64,000 bases of DNA from an uncultured Alphaproteobacteria bacterium (GCA_902521315.1 CABYRH010000008.1:1-64000); one strand, 5' to 3'. Positions 26,313-35,962 are shown, counted from the stretch's first letter. Made by a program: numbers and translations. Notes: generated by a model from the letters alone, not told the origin.

Positions 26313-27626
26313 ATGACAGATTATTTTAAAAATATTCCTGAAATTAAATACGAAGGTGAAAATAGCTCAAATCCATTAGCATTTAAATTTTACGATGAAA
26401 ATAAGGTTGTCTTGGGCAAAACAATGAAAGAGCATTTAAGATTTGCAACTTGTTACTGGCATACATTTACTTGGCCAGGTCTTGATCCATTTGGAGGTCA
26501 AACATTTAATAGACCTTGGATGCAAGCAGGTGACGAAATAAAAATGGCTGAAATGAAACTTAATGCTGCGTTTGATTTCTTTACTAAAATCAAAACTCCC
26601 TTTTTCTGTTTTCACGATAGAGATATATCTCCTGAAGGCTCAAACTATGCCGAAACCCAAAAAAATTTCTTTCATATAATAGATTTAATGGAACAAAAAA
26701 TTAATAACTCAGGTATGCAATTACTCTGGGGGACAGCAAATGCGTTCTCTCATAAAAGATATATGAGTGGTGCTTCTACAAACCCAGATCCAGAAGTTTT
26801 TGCATATAAAGCTGCACAAGTAAAAGATTGTATGGATGCAACAATGAGATTGGGTGGTCAAAATTATGTTCTTTGGGGTGGTAGAGAAGGATACGAAACT
26901 ATTCTTAATACTGACATGACGAAGGAAACTTCTAATCTTCAAAGATTTTTAGAATTAGTCGTTAATTATAAACACAAGATAGGATTTAAAGGTCAAATCT
27001 TATTGGAACCAAAACCTCATGAACCAACTAAACATCAATACGACTTTGACTCTGCAACTTGTTTAGCGTTTTTACGAAAGGCAGGTTTAGAAAATGAGAT
27101 TAAACTAAATGTTGAAGTTAATCATGCAACTTTATCTGGTCATAATTTTGAACATGAAATTGCTTACGCTACTTCAAATAGCGCCTTAGGAAGTATTGAT
27201 ATTAATAGAGGCGATACTTTGATAGGTTGGGATACTGATCAATTCCCAAATAATCCTGCTGACTTAATTATGTCATTTTATTTTATTTTTAAGAATGGCG
27301 GCTTAGGTCAAGGAGGCATGAACTTTGATGCAAAAATAAGAAGACAATCTATCGATGCTGAAGATTTATTCCATGCTCATATTGGAGGCATGGATGTTTG
27401 TGCAAAAACACTTATTGCTGTTGAAAAAATGATGAATGATAATGTTATTCCTAAGTTTATTGAAGATAGATATGAAGACTGGAATAAAAGTTTGGGGCAG
27501 TTTATTCATAATAAAGATACTGGATTAGATGATATAAATAAAAAAGTAATCGACGATAATATTGAACCAGAACCTCGTTCAGGAAGACAAGAATATCTGG
27601 AAAATATCTTAAATAAATATTTGTAG
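26313..27626 (+). CDS. xylA: Xylose isomerase
   Basis: 437 residues, the usual length for class II xylose isomerase, converting D-xylose to D-xylulose (and often glucose to fructose). The catalytic His region FFCFHDRDISPEGS, the metal-site segments LLEPKPHEPTKHQYDFD and NVEVNHATLSGHNFEHE, and VLWGGREGYETILNTD are all present. The Shine-Dalgarno GGGAG lies before the ATG. No xylulokinase is found in the window. It closes the island's last catabolic operon. Confidence 0.93.
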   Translation: MTDYFKNIPEIKYEGENSSNPLAFKFYDENKVVLGKTMKEHLRFATCYWHTFTWPGLDPFGGQTFNRPWMQAGDEIKMAEMKLNAAFDFFTKIKTPFFCFHDRDISPEGSNYAETQKNFFHIIDLMEQKINNSGMQLLWGTANAFSHKRYMSGASTNPDPEVFAYKAAQVKDCMDATMRLGGQNYVLWGGREGYETILNTDMTKETSNLQRFLELVVNYKHKIGFKGQILLEPKPHEPTKHQYDFDSATCLAFLRKAGLENEIKLNVEVNHATLSGHNFEHEIAYATSNSALGSIDINRGDTLIGWDTDQFPNNPADLIMSFYFIFKNGGLGQGGMNFDAKIRRQSIDAEDLFHAHIGGMDVCAKTLIAVEKMMNDNVIPKFIEDRYEDWNKSLGQFIHNKDTGLDDINKKVIDDNIEPEPRSGRQEYLENILNKYL

Positions 27627-27668
27627 TTACTAACCATAAGTTTCTATACTAATTGATTTATAAATATT

Positions 27669-28598
27669 ATGAAAATTTATAAATTAGATACAGCATCAGA
27701 TTTTGAAAAATTAAACCTTTGTCTCGCAATAGGTAATTTTGATGGAATACATAAAGGGCACCAAGAAATAATAAATAAAATTAAGGAGATTGCATCAAAC
27801 AATAATTTATTATCTTCTATAATGAGTTTTAATCCTCATCCTCGTATTTACTTTAATCAAATTAATGAGCCTTTTAATATTTATACTCAAAATGATAAAA
27901 TAAATTTTCTTGAAAGATTGGGTTTAGATATATTTATAGATTTTTCTTTTGATAACAATCTATCAGTATTATCAGCTGATGATTTTGTAACTAAAATTCT
28001 TATTGATAAATTAAATATTAAATATTTAGTTATAGGTACTGACTTTAAGTTTGGAAAAGACAGAAAAGGTAATTTTAAAACATTAGAAAAGTATGCTGAA
28101 AAAAATAATGTTAATATTCATTCAATCGAACCTATTATGCTTACTGATAAATCTGATAAATATTCATCTTCGATAATTCGATCACAAATAAAAGAAGGTT
28201 ATATGGAAGATGTTACAGAGTCTTTAGGTAGGCCCTGGCATATGCATGGAAAAATAATTGAAGGCGATAAAAGAGCTAGAGAAATCAATTTTCCGACTGC
28301 TAATATGATACCAGATCAACACATATTACCAAAAAGAGGTGTTTACTGTGTGGAAGTGCTATTAGAAGGCAAAAAATACAAAGGTGTTTCAAATTTTGGT
28401 TTAAGACCAACAGTCGATGGAAGCAAACTCCTTCTAGAGACACATATGTTTAATTTTAGTGAAGAAATATATGGTAAAGAATTGACTGTTGAATTCCTTA
28501 CATTTATTAGGTCTGAACAAAAATTTAATAATTTTGAAGAATTAACCAAGCAAATCAACAAAGATATAAATACAGCTAAAAAATATCATCAACTATAA
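27669..28598 (+). CDS. ribF: Bifunctional riboflavin kinase/FAD synthetase
   Basis: 309 residues. The N-terminal FAD synthetase (nucleotidyltransferase) domain carries GNFDGIHKGHQEII and SFNPHPRIYF, and SSSIIRSQIKEGY follows near the domain end. The C-terminal flavokinase domain carries GRPWHMHGKIIEGDKRAREI and NFPTANM. It makes FMN then FAD from riboflavin. It starts the operon ribF-ileS-lspA, a common arrangement in proteobacteria. Its stop overlaps the ileS start (TAATG). Confidence 0.95.
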   Translation: MKIYKLDTASDFEKLNLCLAIGNFDGIHKGHQEIINKIKEIASNNNLLSSIMSFNPHPRIYFNQINEPFNIYTQNDKINFLERLGLDIFIDFSFDNNLSVLSADDFVTKILIDKLNIKYLVIGTDFKFGKDRKGNFKTLEKYAEKNNVNIHSIEPIMLTDKSDKYSSSIIRSQIKEGYMEDVTESLGRPWHMHGKIIEGDKRAREINFPTANMIPDQHILPKRGVYCVEVLLEGKKYKGVSNFGLRPTVDGSKLLLETHMFNFSEEIYGKELTVEFLTFIRSEQKFNNFEELTKQINKDINTAKKYHQL

Positions 28599-31372
28599 TG
28601 GAATATAAAGATACAATTTTTCTTCCCAAAACATCTTTTGAAATGAGAGCTAACCTTCCAGCAAAGGAACCTGCAATAATAGAGCAGTGGGATAAAGAAA
28701 ATATTTTTAAAAAGCTAAGAGATAAATCTAAAGGTAGAGAAAAATTTGTTCTTCATGATGGTCCGCCATACGCAAACGGACATATTCATATGGGAACTGC
28801 TCTTAATAAAATTTTAAAAGACGTTATTGTGCGAACACAACAAATGGCTGGTAAAGACTCTATCTATGTTCCTGGTTGGGATTGTCACGGTTTACCAATT
28901 GAATGGAAAATAGAAGAAGAATATAGAAAAAAAGGAAAGAACAAGGATGATGTTCCAACTGTTCAATTTAGAAATGAGTGTAGAGAGTTTGCAGAAAAAT
29001 GGATCGAGATACAAAAAAAAGAATTTAGACGACTTGGTGTTGAAGGGGATTGGGAAAATCCATACCTCACAATGTCAAATCAAGCAGAAGCACAAATTGT
29101 TCGTGAGCTTGGAAAATTCTTGCTTGATGAAAGTTTGTATAAAGGAGCAAAACCAGTTCTCTGGTCCGTTGTAGAAAAGACAGCTTTAGCTGATGCTGAA
29201 GTTGAATATGAAGATCATACGTCCAACACTATATACGTTAAATTTTTAATTAAAAATTCTACTGATAAAGATTTAATTGACTCAAATATTGTTATTTGGA
29301 CCACAACTCCTTGGACGATTCCAGGAAATAGAGCTTTGGCTTATGGTAAAGAATTAGATTATTCACTTATTGTTGTTGAAGAATTAGAAGAAGATAGTTT
29401 AGTCAAAGAAAATGATAGATTAATATTTGCTTCAGAACTTTTAGAAAGTGTAACTAAAGAAATTGGAATAAAAAAATTTAGTACAAAAAAGAAATTTAAA
29501 GGAGATAATTTATCTTCTTGCGAATGTGAGCATCCATTTAAACAATTGGGATACGATTTTATTGTAAAACCATTTCATGGGGATTTTGTAAACTTAGAAC
29601 AGGGTACAGGAGTTGTACATATAGCTCCTGGACATGGAGATGACGACTATGTTTTAGGGATAGAAAATAATGTTGATATAATACAGACTGTTCAAGATGA
29701 TGGTAAATATAATCAACATGCTGTTGGTTTTGAAGGTGAACATATTTATAAAGTAGATCACAAAATCGCAGATAAATTAGAAGAATTTTCAAAATTATTA
29801 TTTAAAGGAACGCTTCGTCATAGCTACCCTCATTCATGGAGGTCTAAAGCTCCTCTTATTTATAGAAATACACCACAATGGTTCATTTCCATGGAAAAAA
29901 ATAATTTAAGAGACATTGCTCTTAAATCAATTGATGAAACTATTTTCTACCCTCCTCAAGGCCAAACAAGGCTTAGATCAATGATTGAAACTAGACCAGA
30001 TTGGTGTGTATCTAGACAAAGAGTGTGGGGTGTACCTTTACCATTATTTGTAAATAAAAAAACGGGTCAACCTTTAAGAGATGAAAATATTATCAATAGA
30101 ATAGCAGACATATATGAAAAAGAAGGAAGCAATACGTGGTTTACTGAAGATCCACAAAGGTTTTTAGGGGATGAATATTCACTTGAAGATTATGAACAGG
30201 TTAAAGATGTAGTTGAAGTATGGTTTGATAGTGGTTCTACACATGCTTTTTGTCTAGAACAAAGAGAAGATTTGAAATGGCCTGCATCGATGTACTTAGA
30301 AGGAAGTGATCAACACAGAGGGTGGTTTCATTCATCTCTTTTAGAATCTTCTGGCACAAGAGGTAAAGCTCCTTATGAAAGTGTTCTGACACACGGGTTT
30401 GTTGTTGATGGAAAAGGACGTAAAATGTCTAAATCTTTAGGTAATGTTATTTCTCCAGATGATATATTAAAAAAATATGGAGTAGATATTTTAAGATTGT
30501 GGGTTGTCGCATCTGATTATTATGATGATCTGAAGCTTGATAATGCTATCCTCCAATCACAAGCTGAGTCTTATAGAAGAATAAGAAATACCTTTCGTTT
30601 TTTAATTGGCAATTTAAATGATTTTACTAATGAGGAAGCTATTGATGAGAGCGAGTTTCCAGAGTTAGAAAAATATCTACTTCATCGTTTGTGGGAAGTT
30701 GATCAAGTTGTTCAAAAATGCGTATCAACATTTAACTTTCACTTGATGTTTACAACACTTTTAAATTTTTGTTCTAATGATCTTTCTGCTTTTTACTTTG
30801 ATATAAGAAAAGATACCATCTACTGTGATAGTAAAAATTCGATTAAGAGGCGATCTACAAGAACACTTTTAAATATAATATTTAATCATTTAGTTAGGTG
30901 GTTTGCACCTTCTATTTCTTTCACTTCTGAAGAAGCATGGAAAGCCATAGGAAATACTGAAAGTATACATCTTCAAGACTTCTTAATTTGTAATAAAGAA
31001 TACCAAAACAATCAATTAAATGAAAAATGGAATCTAATTAAAAATATTAGAAAAGTTGCTACTGGAGCAATTGAGAAAATTAGAGAAGAAAAAATTATAC
31101 GTTCAAGTTTAGAAGCTCATTTGGATATTTATATTTCTAAGGAAAGTTATGATAAAGTTAATGAAGTTATGTTTGATGAAATTGCTATTACTTCATCATT
31201 TAAATTGCATATACTTGATAAAAATAGCCATGGTTTTTCAATAGACGATATTAAAAATGTAAAAGTGCAAGTTTCTAAGGTGAGTGGTCAAAAATGTCAA
31301 AGATGTTGGAAATATGAAAAGGAATTAATAAAAAATGAAATTTGCAATCGTTGTAATGATGCAATAAGTTAA
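28598..31372 (+). CDS. ileS: Isoleucyl-tRNA synthetase
   Basis: 924-residue class I synthetase. The HIGH-type motif is PYANGHIHMG near residue 58 and the KMSKS motif is GRKMSKSLGN near residue 610. The C-terminal zinc finger KCQRCWKYEKELIKNEICNR has four cysteines in two CxxC pairs, as in the bacterial type. Coupled to ribF and followed directly by lspA, whose GTG lies immediately after the stop codon. Confidence 0.97.
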   Translation: MEYKDTIFLPKTSFEMRANLPAKEPAIIEQWDKENIFKKLRDKSKGREKFVLHDGPPYANGHIHMGTALNKILKDVIVRTQQMAGKDSIYVPGWDCHGLPIEWKIEEEYRKKGKNKDDVPTVQFRNECREFAEKWIEIQKKEFRRLGVEGDWENPYLTMSNQAEAQIVRELGKFLLDESLYKGAKPVLWSVVEKTALADAEVEYEDHTSNTIYVKFLIKNSTDKDLIDSNIVIWTTTPWTIPGNRALAYGKELDYSLIVVEELEEDSLVKENDRLIFASELLESVTKEIGIKKFSTKKKFKGDNLSSCECEHPFKQLGYDFIVKPFHGDFVNLEQGTGVVHIAPGHGDDDYVLGIENNVDIIQTVQDDGKYNQHAVGFEGEHIYKVDHKIADKLEEFSKLLFKGTLRHSYPHSWRSKAPLIYRNTPQWFISMEKNNLRDIALKSIDETIFYPPQGQTRLRSMIETRPDWCVSRQRVWGVPLPLFVNKKTGQPLRDENIINRIADIYEKEGSNTWFTEDPQRFLGDEYSLEDYEQVKDVVEVWFDSGSTHAFCLEQREDLKWPASMYLEGSDQHRGWFHSSLLESSGTRGKAPYESVLTHGFVVDGKGRKMSKSLGNVISPDDILKKYGVDILRLWVVASDYYDDLKLDNAILQSQAESYRRIRNTFRFLIGNLNDFTNEEAIDESEFPELEKYLLHRLWEVDQVVQKCVSTFNFHLMFTTLLNFCSNDLSAFYFDIRKDTIYCDSKNSIKRRSTRTLLNIIFNHLVRWFAPSISFTSEEAWKAIGNTESIHLQDFLICNKEYQNNQLNEKWNLIKNIRKVATGAIEKIREEKIIRSSLEAHLDIYISKESYDKVNEVMFDEIAITSSFKLHILDKNSHGFSIDDIKNVKVQVSKVSGQKCQRCWKYEKELIKNEICNRCNDAIS

Positions 31373-31825
31373 GTGACTAAGATAGCTATACTAGTATCAT
31401 TAATTTTTTTTGATCTACTAACTAAGTATTTAATTCAAGATAATTTGTTTTTAAATCAATCAATAAAAATCAATGAATATTTTGATTTAGTTTATGTTCA
31501 GAACTTTGGTGTTTCTTTTGGTTTATTTTCTGGTTATGTTTCTCATTGGTTATTAATATTTATAGCCTTAATAGTTGTTATATTAATTTTTTATTTATTT
31601 ATTAAATCAGATAAACAACTTGAAAAACTGGCTTATTTCTTTGTCATAATTGGGGCTTTATCAAATATTATTGATAGATTGATAAATAGTTATGTTGTTG
31701 ACTTTATCTTACTACATTATGAAAATTTTTATTGGCCAGCATTTAATCTAGCAGATATCTATATTACAATTGGAATTATCATGTTAATAATGAGTTTTTT
31801 TATAAAATCAAAAACAGTAAAATGA
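31373..31825 (+). CDS. lspA: Lipoprotein signal peptidase (signal peptidase II)
   Basis: 150-residue integral membrane aspartyl protease that removes the signal peptide of diacylglyceryl-prolipoproteins. The two catalytic Asp regions are IIDRLINSYVVDFI and FNLADIYIT. Four membrane segments are visible. The start is GTG directly after the ileS stop. The gene overlaps the next lipoprotein gene by four bases (ATGA), and that protein is itself a substrate type for this enzyme. Confidence 0.95.
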   Translation: MTKIAILVSLIFFDLLTKYLIQDNLFLNQSIKINEYFDLVYVQNFGVSFGLFSGYVSHWLLIFIALIVVILIFYLFIKSDKQLEKLAYFFVIIGALSNIIDRLINSYVVDFILLHYENFYWPAFNLADIYITIGIIMLIMSFFIKSKTVK

Positions 31826-32322
31826 AAAAAGTTATTTGTGTAACAATCATTTCATCAATTTTTCTATTTTCTTGTAATACTATTCGAAGTAGTGCAGGTG
31901 TAGAAAGAAAAGTAATAGATGAATATAATGTAGTTGAAAATCCTCCATTAGTAATTCCACCAAATTTTAATTTACTACCACCCGATCAAATTGAATCAAA
32001 AGATATTGATGATACCGACAGTGAGCTTGCAAAGGAAATTCTTTTTGGCCTGGATGAAGAAAGTGATGAAACACCTTCTGAAAATTCTGTTATAGACAAT
32101 ATTTTAAAAGAAACTGAAGCAGATCAAGTAGATAATAGTATCAGAGAAGATCTTGATGGGAACTCAGAAGATGAAATAAGTCAAGATATTACAGATGTTG
32201 AAAATGAAAATATAGAAGAGCCAAAAAAGAAGAAAAGATTTTTCTTTTTCAGCAGTAAAGAAGAAAATGAAGATGGCGAAGAAGGTGAACCTAAAAAGAA
32301 AAAAAGATTTTTCTTCTTTTAA
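31822..32322 (+). CDS. DUF3035/BamF-like outer-membrane lipoprotein with odd C-terminal repeat
   Basis: 166-residue lipoprotein: signal peptide MKKVICVTIISSIFLFSC with a lipobox at FSC (Cys18). The segment NPPLVIPPNFNLLPP is typical of the DUF3035/BamF-like proteins that sit beside lspA in alphaproteobacteria. The middle is acidic and low in complexity. The end carries two copies of KKKKRFFFF (about residues 135-143 and 158-166), and the second is the C-terminus. A supposed role in the beta-barrel assembly complex comes from the family, not from this sequence. Confidence 0.75.
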   Translation: MKKVICVTIISSIFLFSCNTIRSSAGVERKVIDEYNVVENPPLVIPPNFNLLPPDQIESKDIDDTDSELAKEILFGLDEESDETPSENSVIDNILKETEADQVDNSIREDLDGNSEDEISQDITDVENENIEEPKKKKRFFFFSSKEENEDGEEGEPKKKKRFFFF

Positions 32323-32330
32323 TTTTATAA

Positions 32331-33530
32331 ATGGAAATAAAATACTTTAATTCAAATTTTGACAAAATCACTCAAAATAAAGATACTGATCAAAGTATAA
32401 CTAATGTAATAGAAAAACTTCCTTCTCTTAATATTATTTCAGATAAAAATTTATTAGAAGAAACTATAAAAATTTCAAATCAATTTAAAGAGAAAAAGGA
32501 AAAAATAATTGTATTTGGAACAGGAGGTTCAAATTTAGGAGCTAGAGCATTAAATAATATTATTTTAAATAATAAAATTATCTTAGAATTTTATGATAAT
32601 GTTGATCCTACTAATTTTGAAAAAAATTTTCAAAATATTAATTTTGAACTAACTGGCTTCTTAGTTATTTCAAAATCGGGTACTACACCAGAGACATTAT
32701 CTCAATTTTCATGTCTCTACCAAAAGGCAATAGAAGCTAACAAAGTTGAAGATTTTTTTTCAAATACTCTAATCATAACTGAATTTAAAGAATCACCACT
32801 TTTTAAAATTGCTAAAGATAATAATTGTTTACTATTAGAGCATCATAAAGATGTTGGAGGTAGATATTCTATATTTACCAATGTTGGTATAGTTCCTGCA
32901 ATCATTTCTGGATTAAATATAGATGCACTTTTTGGCGGAGCATCTGAAGTAATTAATAATATTGATAATTACAAACCGTACGATCTTGGAAGATATTTAA
33001 CTCAAAAAGAAAATGTAAAATTTACTAATAATGTTTTAATGACATATTCTGATTCACTTTATTTTTTTGGAAAATGGTATCTGCAACTTTGGGCAGAAAG
33101 TATTGGAAAAAATAATAAAGGTATTACAGCAATTCATTCAGTAGGGACCACTGATCAGCATAGTCAATTACAACTGTATTTAGATGGACCTAAAGATAAA
33201 TATTTCACCTTTATCACTACAGATCATTCAAATAAGGGCATAAAAATTAATAATAATATGTTTGAAAATACCGATATTGACTATTTTAAAGATAAAACAA
33301 TGGGAGATCTAATGGAAGCTGAACAGCGCGCAACCATTGAAACTTTTAAATTAAATAATTTTAGTTTTAGAGAAATCTATATTCCTAAAATAGATGAACA
33401 AAACTTAGGTAAATTATTATCGTTTAGTATAATAGAAACAATTGCTTCCTGTATGTATTTAGATGTTGATCCCTTCGATCAACCTGCTGTTGAACAGGGT
33501 AAAAAACTAACTAAAACTTATTTAAGATAA
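32331..33530 (+). CDS. pgi: Glucose-6-phosphate isomerase (short form)
   Basis: 399 residues, shorter than the 550-residue E. coli type but within the range of short bacterial forms. Sugar-phosphate binding motifs FGTGGSNLGARALNN and VISKSGTTPETLSQ are present. The catalytic Glu lies in LWAESIGKN, a His in DQHSQLQLYLDGP and the C-terminal Lys in VEQGKKLT. It interconverts glucose-6-phosphate and fructose-6-phosphate. It follows the lipoprotein gene by eight bases and overlaps the convergent rsmD gene by nine. Confidence 0.93.
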   Translation: MEIKYFNSNFDKITQNKDTDQSITNVIEKLPSLNIISDKNLLEETIKISNQFKEKKEKIIVFGTGGSNLGARALNNIILNNKIILEFYDNVDPTNFEKNFQNINFELTGFLVISKSGTTPETLSQFSCLYQKAIEANKVEDFFSNTLIITEFKESPLFKIAKDNNCLLLEHHKDVGGRYSIFTNVGIVPAIISGLNIDALFGGASEVINNIDNYKPYDLGRYLTQKENVKFTNNVLMTYSDSLYFFGKWYLQLWAESIGKNNKGITAIHSVGTTDQHSQLQLYLDGPKDKYFTFITTDHSNKGIKINNNMFENTDIDYFKDKTMGDLMEAEQRATIETFKLNNFSFREIYIPKIDEQNLGKLLSFSIIETIASCMYLDVDPFDQPAVEQGKKLTKTYLR

Positions 33531-34082
33531 TTTAAAAATATAAATTATTGTTTTACCGTAAGTCTTTTTTTGAAGCAGATTTAAATTTTCTGGAATTACA
33601 ATATTATCTTTCACACCCGTTTCTAAACCAATGACGGTAGTATTTTTAATGTTATTAGATAAATTCTCTAAAAGCTTTGTTAAATTATACTTTGCATATG
33701 GTGGATCAATATAAACAACTGAAATATTTTTAAATTCTATTTCTAATTTAGAATGAATAAGGTCTTCTTCATAAATTTTAAATTGATTATTTTTACAAAT
33801 ACTTAAACAATTTTTTCTTAAAATTTTAAGAACTTCAATATTATTCTCAATAAAAATTACTTCACTCATTCCTCTAGAAATTGCTTCTAAACCCATTGTG
33901 CCAATACCTGCGAAAAGATCTAAAAAAATTTTATTTTTATATAATTCGATAGAATTTTTGATTGCATAACTTTCAATAATTGAAAAAAAAGCTTCTCTTT
34001 TTAGAGAAGAAGTTGGTCTTACAAAATCATTAATACTAGCTAATTTTTTTTGCTTAAACTTTCCCCCAGTAATCCGTATCAT
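33522..34082 (-). CDS. rsmD: 16S rRNA (guanine-966-N2)-methyltransferase
   Basis: 186-residue SAM-dependent methyltransferase. It starts IRITGGKFKQKKL, then RPTSSLKREAFFSI, a SAM-binding FLDLFAGIGTMGLEAISRG and the N-methyltransferase motif YIDPPYAKY. The gene overlaps the upstream pseudouridine synthase by four bases (ATGA type). This forms a small rRNA-modification operon on the minus strand, convergent to pgi. Confidence 0.93.
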   Translation of the reverse strand: MIRITGGKFKQKKLASINDFVRPTSSLKREAFFSIIESYAIKNSIELYKNKIFLDLFAGIGTMGLEAISRGMSEVIFIENNIEVLKILRKNCLSICKNNQFKIYEEDLIHSKLEIEFKNISVVYIDPPYAKYNLTKLLENLSNNIKNTTVIGLETGVKDNIVIPENLNLLQKKTYGKTIIYIFKLS

Positions 34083-34771
34083 TTGCTAATTGAATTTAAT
34101 TTTTGAAATTGCCCTTCTTTAAGTCTTCCAAGCTTATAAGGTCCATATCCAATTCTTATTAATTTAACTATATTCCATGAAAAATAATTACAGATATTTC
34201 TAATTTCTCTATTTTTTCCCTCTTTAAGTTTAAAAATTAACCAACTATGATTTTTTAATTTTTTTTCAAAGGCAACTTTAATTTTTTTATAATTTATTTC
34301 TTTAATTGTAATGCCTTTATTTATTTTTTGTAAATCAGTTTTTTGTACATTGCTATTTATACAAACTCTATAGACCCGCTCAATGTTTGAAGATGGATGT
34401 TCTAAATATCTTGAATAATCACCATTATTAGTTAGTAAAATTAATCCTTCACTCATGTAATCTAATCTTCCAACACTTATCAATTGACCAATATTTTTTG
34501 GTAATAAATCAAAAATTTTTTTTCTACCTAAATTATCTTTTGTACTACAAATATATTTAATTGGTTTGTATAACTTCCATAATTCAACTTTATTTATTTT
34601 TTTAATAATTTTATTATTAACTTTAATAACATCCAAATCACTTACTTTATGACTTGGATGAACACATAGTTGATTATTAATTTTAATTTTTTTTTCAACT
34701 ATTAATTTTTCTGCATCTCTTCGTGAACAAATTCCAGCACTGGATAGATATTTTGAAATTCTAATATTCAC
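34079..34771 (-). CDS. rRNA pseudouridine synthase of the RsuA/RluB family
   Basis: 230 residues. An N-terminal S4 RNA-binding domain (IRISKYLSSAGICSRRDAEK) is followed by the catalytic domain, with the active-site Asp in VGRLDYMSEGLILLTNNG and a KEGKNREIRNICNYF motif near the end. RluB is the likely orthologue in alphaproteobacteria, but RsuA or RluE/F specificity cannot be excluded from sequence. It overlaps genes on both sides by four bases. Basic, lysine-rich composition. Confidence 0.9.
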   Translation of the reverse strand: MNIRISKYLSSAGICSRRDAEKLIVEKKIKINNQLCVHPSHKVSDLDVIKVNNKIIKKINKVELWKLYKPIKYICSTKDNLGRKKIFDLLPKNIGQLISVGRLDYMSEGLILLTNNGDYSRYLEHPSSNIERVYRVCINSNVQKTDLQKINKGITIKEINYKKIKVAFEKKLKNHSWLIFKLKEGKNREIRNICNYFSWNIVKLIRIGYGPYKLGRLKEGQFQKLNSISK

Positions 34772-35466
34772 TTTGCTTCATTAATAAAATTTTTGATTAT
34801 TTTTATATCATATTTTGTAATTAAAAATTCAGGATGCCATTGTAAGCCAATACACCATTTGTGTTTTTTGTGTTCTATTCCCTCAATAACACCATCATTA
34901 GCTACACATGAAACATTCAAGTCTTTACCAATTTTTTTTACTGACTGATGATGTGCACTATTAACTTTAATTTTTTGAGACCCACATATTTTATGTAGTT
35001 GAGTATTTTTTGAAATATTAACAATATGACTAGTTTGATTTCTTGGATTTACTTGTTCATGGTTTATTGGATCTCTTTTTAAATCTTGTATTAATGTTCC
35101 ACCACATGCAACATTAATAAGTTGCGCACCACCACAAATTCCTAATATAGGTTTGTTATATTTAAAAAATTTATTGAAAATATTTAATTCAAAATTCGTT
35201 CTCTTATTTTTAATATTTTTAGATTGAGTATTACTTGTTTTATATAATTTAGGGTGAATATCAAAATCTCCTCCAGTAATAATTAAACCATCAATTAAAT
35301 GACAAAAATCATCAATATATTTTTTTTCGTGCAACAAAGGAAATGGAATAGCATTAAATTTTGTTAAGGAAGTTAAGTAATTTTCCCTTAGCGCATACCA
35401 TGGAAATTTTGAGTATGTTTTCTTTTTTTCACTATCAAGAGTTATTCCAATAATTGGTTTTTTCAT
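34768..35466 (-). CDS. Gamma-glutamyl-gamma-aminobutyrate hydrolase family (peptidase C26) protein
   Basis: 232-residue class I glutamine-amidotransferase-like hydrolase. The nucleophile region is written GICGGAQLINVACGG (Cys in GICGG), the catalytic His-Glu are in QWHPEF, and GLIITGGDFDIHPKLY is the usual oxyanion region. PuuD-like enzymes cleave gamma-glutamyl-GABA in putrescine use. No other puu gene is nearby. It is the first gene of the minus-strand operon and is divergent from tadA. Confidence 0.85.
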   Translation of the reverse strand: MKKPIIGITLDSEKKKTYSKFPWYALRENYLTSLTKFNAIPFPLLHEKKYIDDFCHLIDGLIITGGDFDIHPKLYKTSNTQSKNIKNKRTNFELNIFNKFFKYNKPILGICGGAQLINVACGGTLIQDLKRDPINHEQVNPRNQTSHIVNISKNTQLHKICGSQKIKVNSAHHQSVKKIGKDLNVSCVANDGVIEGIEHKKHKWCIGLQWHPEFLITKYDIKIIKNFINEAK

Positions 35467-35483
35467 TATAATTCAACTATAAT
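35454..35483 (+). promoter_or_regulatory. Putative sigma-70 promoter for tadA-xseA
   Basis: A perfect -10 hexamer TATAAT lies at 35478-35483 with a weak -35 TTGGTT at 35454-35459 (18-base spacer). Transcription would begin only a few bases before the tadA start, so the leader is very short. Confidence 0.4.
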
Positions 35484-35506
35484 GTACATCATAAGTGTGT
35501 TCCAGA

Positions 35507-35962
35507 ATGAACGTTGATTTTTTTATGAAAGAAGCAATTATCGAAGCAGACAAAGCTTATAATTTAAATGAGGTTCCAGTTGGAGGAATACTTGTCGATA
35601 ACACAACGAACAAGATTGTAGCCAGAAGTTACAATACAGTAAATAAAGATAAAAATGCTATTAAACATTGTGAATTAAATCTAATCCAAGAAACTTGCGA
35701 AAGACTAAAGCTAAAATATTTAGAGAATATGACATTATTTGTTACCTTGGAACCATGCACTATGTGTGCTAGTGCAATAAGTGAGGTACATATTAAAGAT
35801 GTATATTTTGGTGCATATGATGATAAAAATGGAGGAATTGAAAAACTCCGAGTTGCTTTTCAAAGACAAAACATATTTATGCCAACTATTTATGGTGGCA
35901 TTATGGAAAAAGAATGTAGTAGTTTACTAAAAAAATTTTTTAAAAATAAAAGTGATAGATAA
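35507..35962 (+). CDS. tadA: tRNA-specific adenosine deaminase-like protein (TadA family)
   Basis: 151-residue zinc deaminase that in the family converts A34 to inosine in tRNA-Arg. A GTG at 35495 is in frame, but the ATG at 35507 is chosen because the TATAAT box leaves almost no leader otherwise. The zinc/catalytic motif reads HCE instead of the usual HAE, and the second half is EPCTMCASAI, as expected. NEVPVGGILVD near the N-terminus is typical. It overlaps xseA by 11 bases. The HCE change is unusual, yet the catalytic His and Glu are intact. Confidence 0.82.
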   Translation: MNVDFFMKEAIIEADKAYNLNEVPVGGILVDNTTNKIVARSYNTVNKDKNAIKHCELNLIQETCERLKLKYLENMTLFVTLEPCTMCASAISEVHIKDVYFGAYDDKNGGIEKLRVAFQRQNIFMPTIYGGIMEKECSSLLKKFFKNKSDR

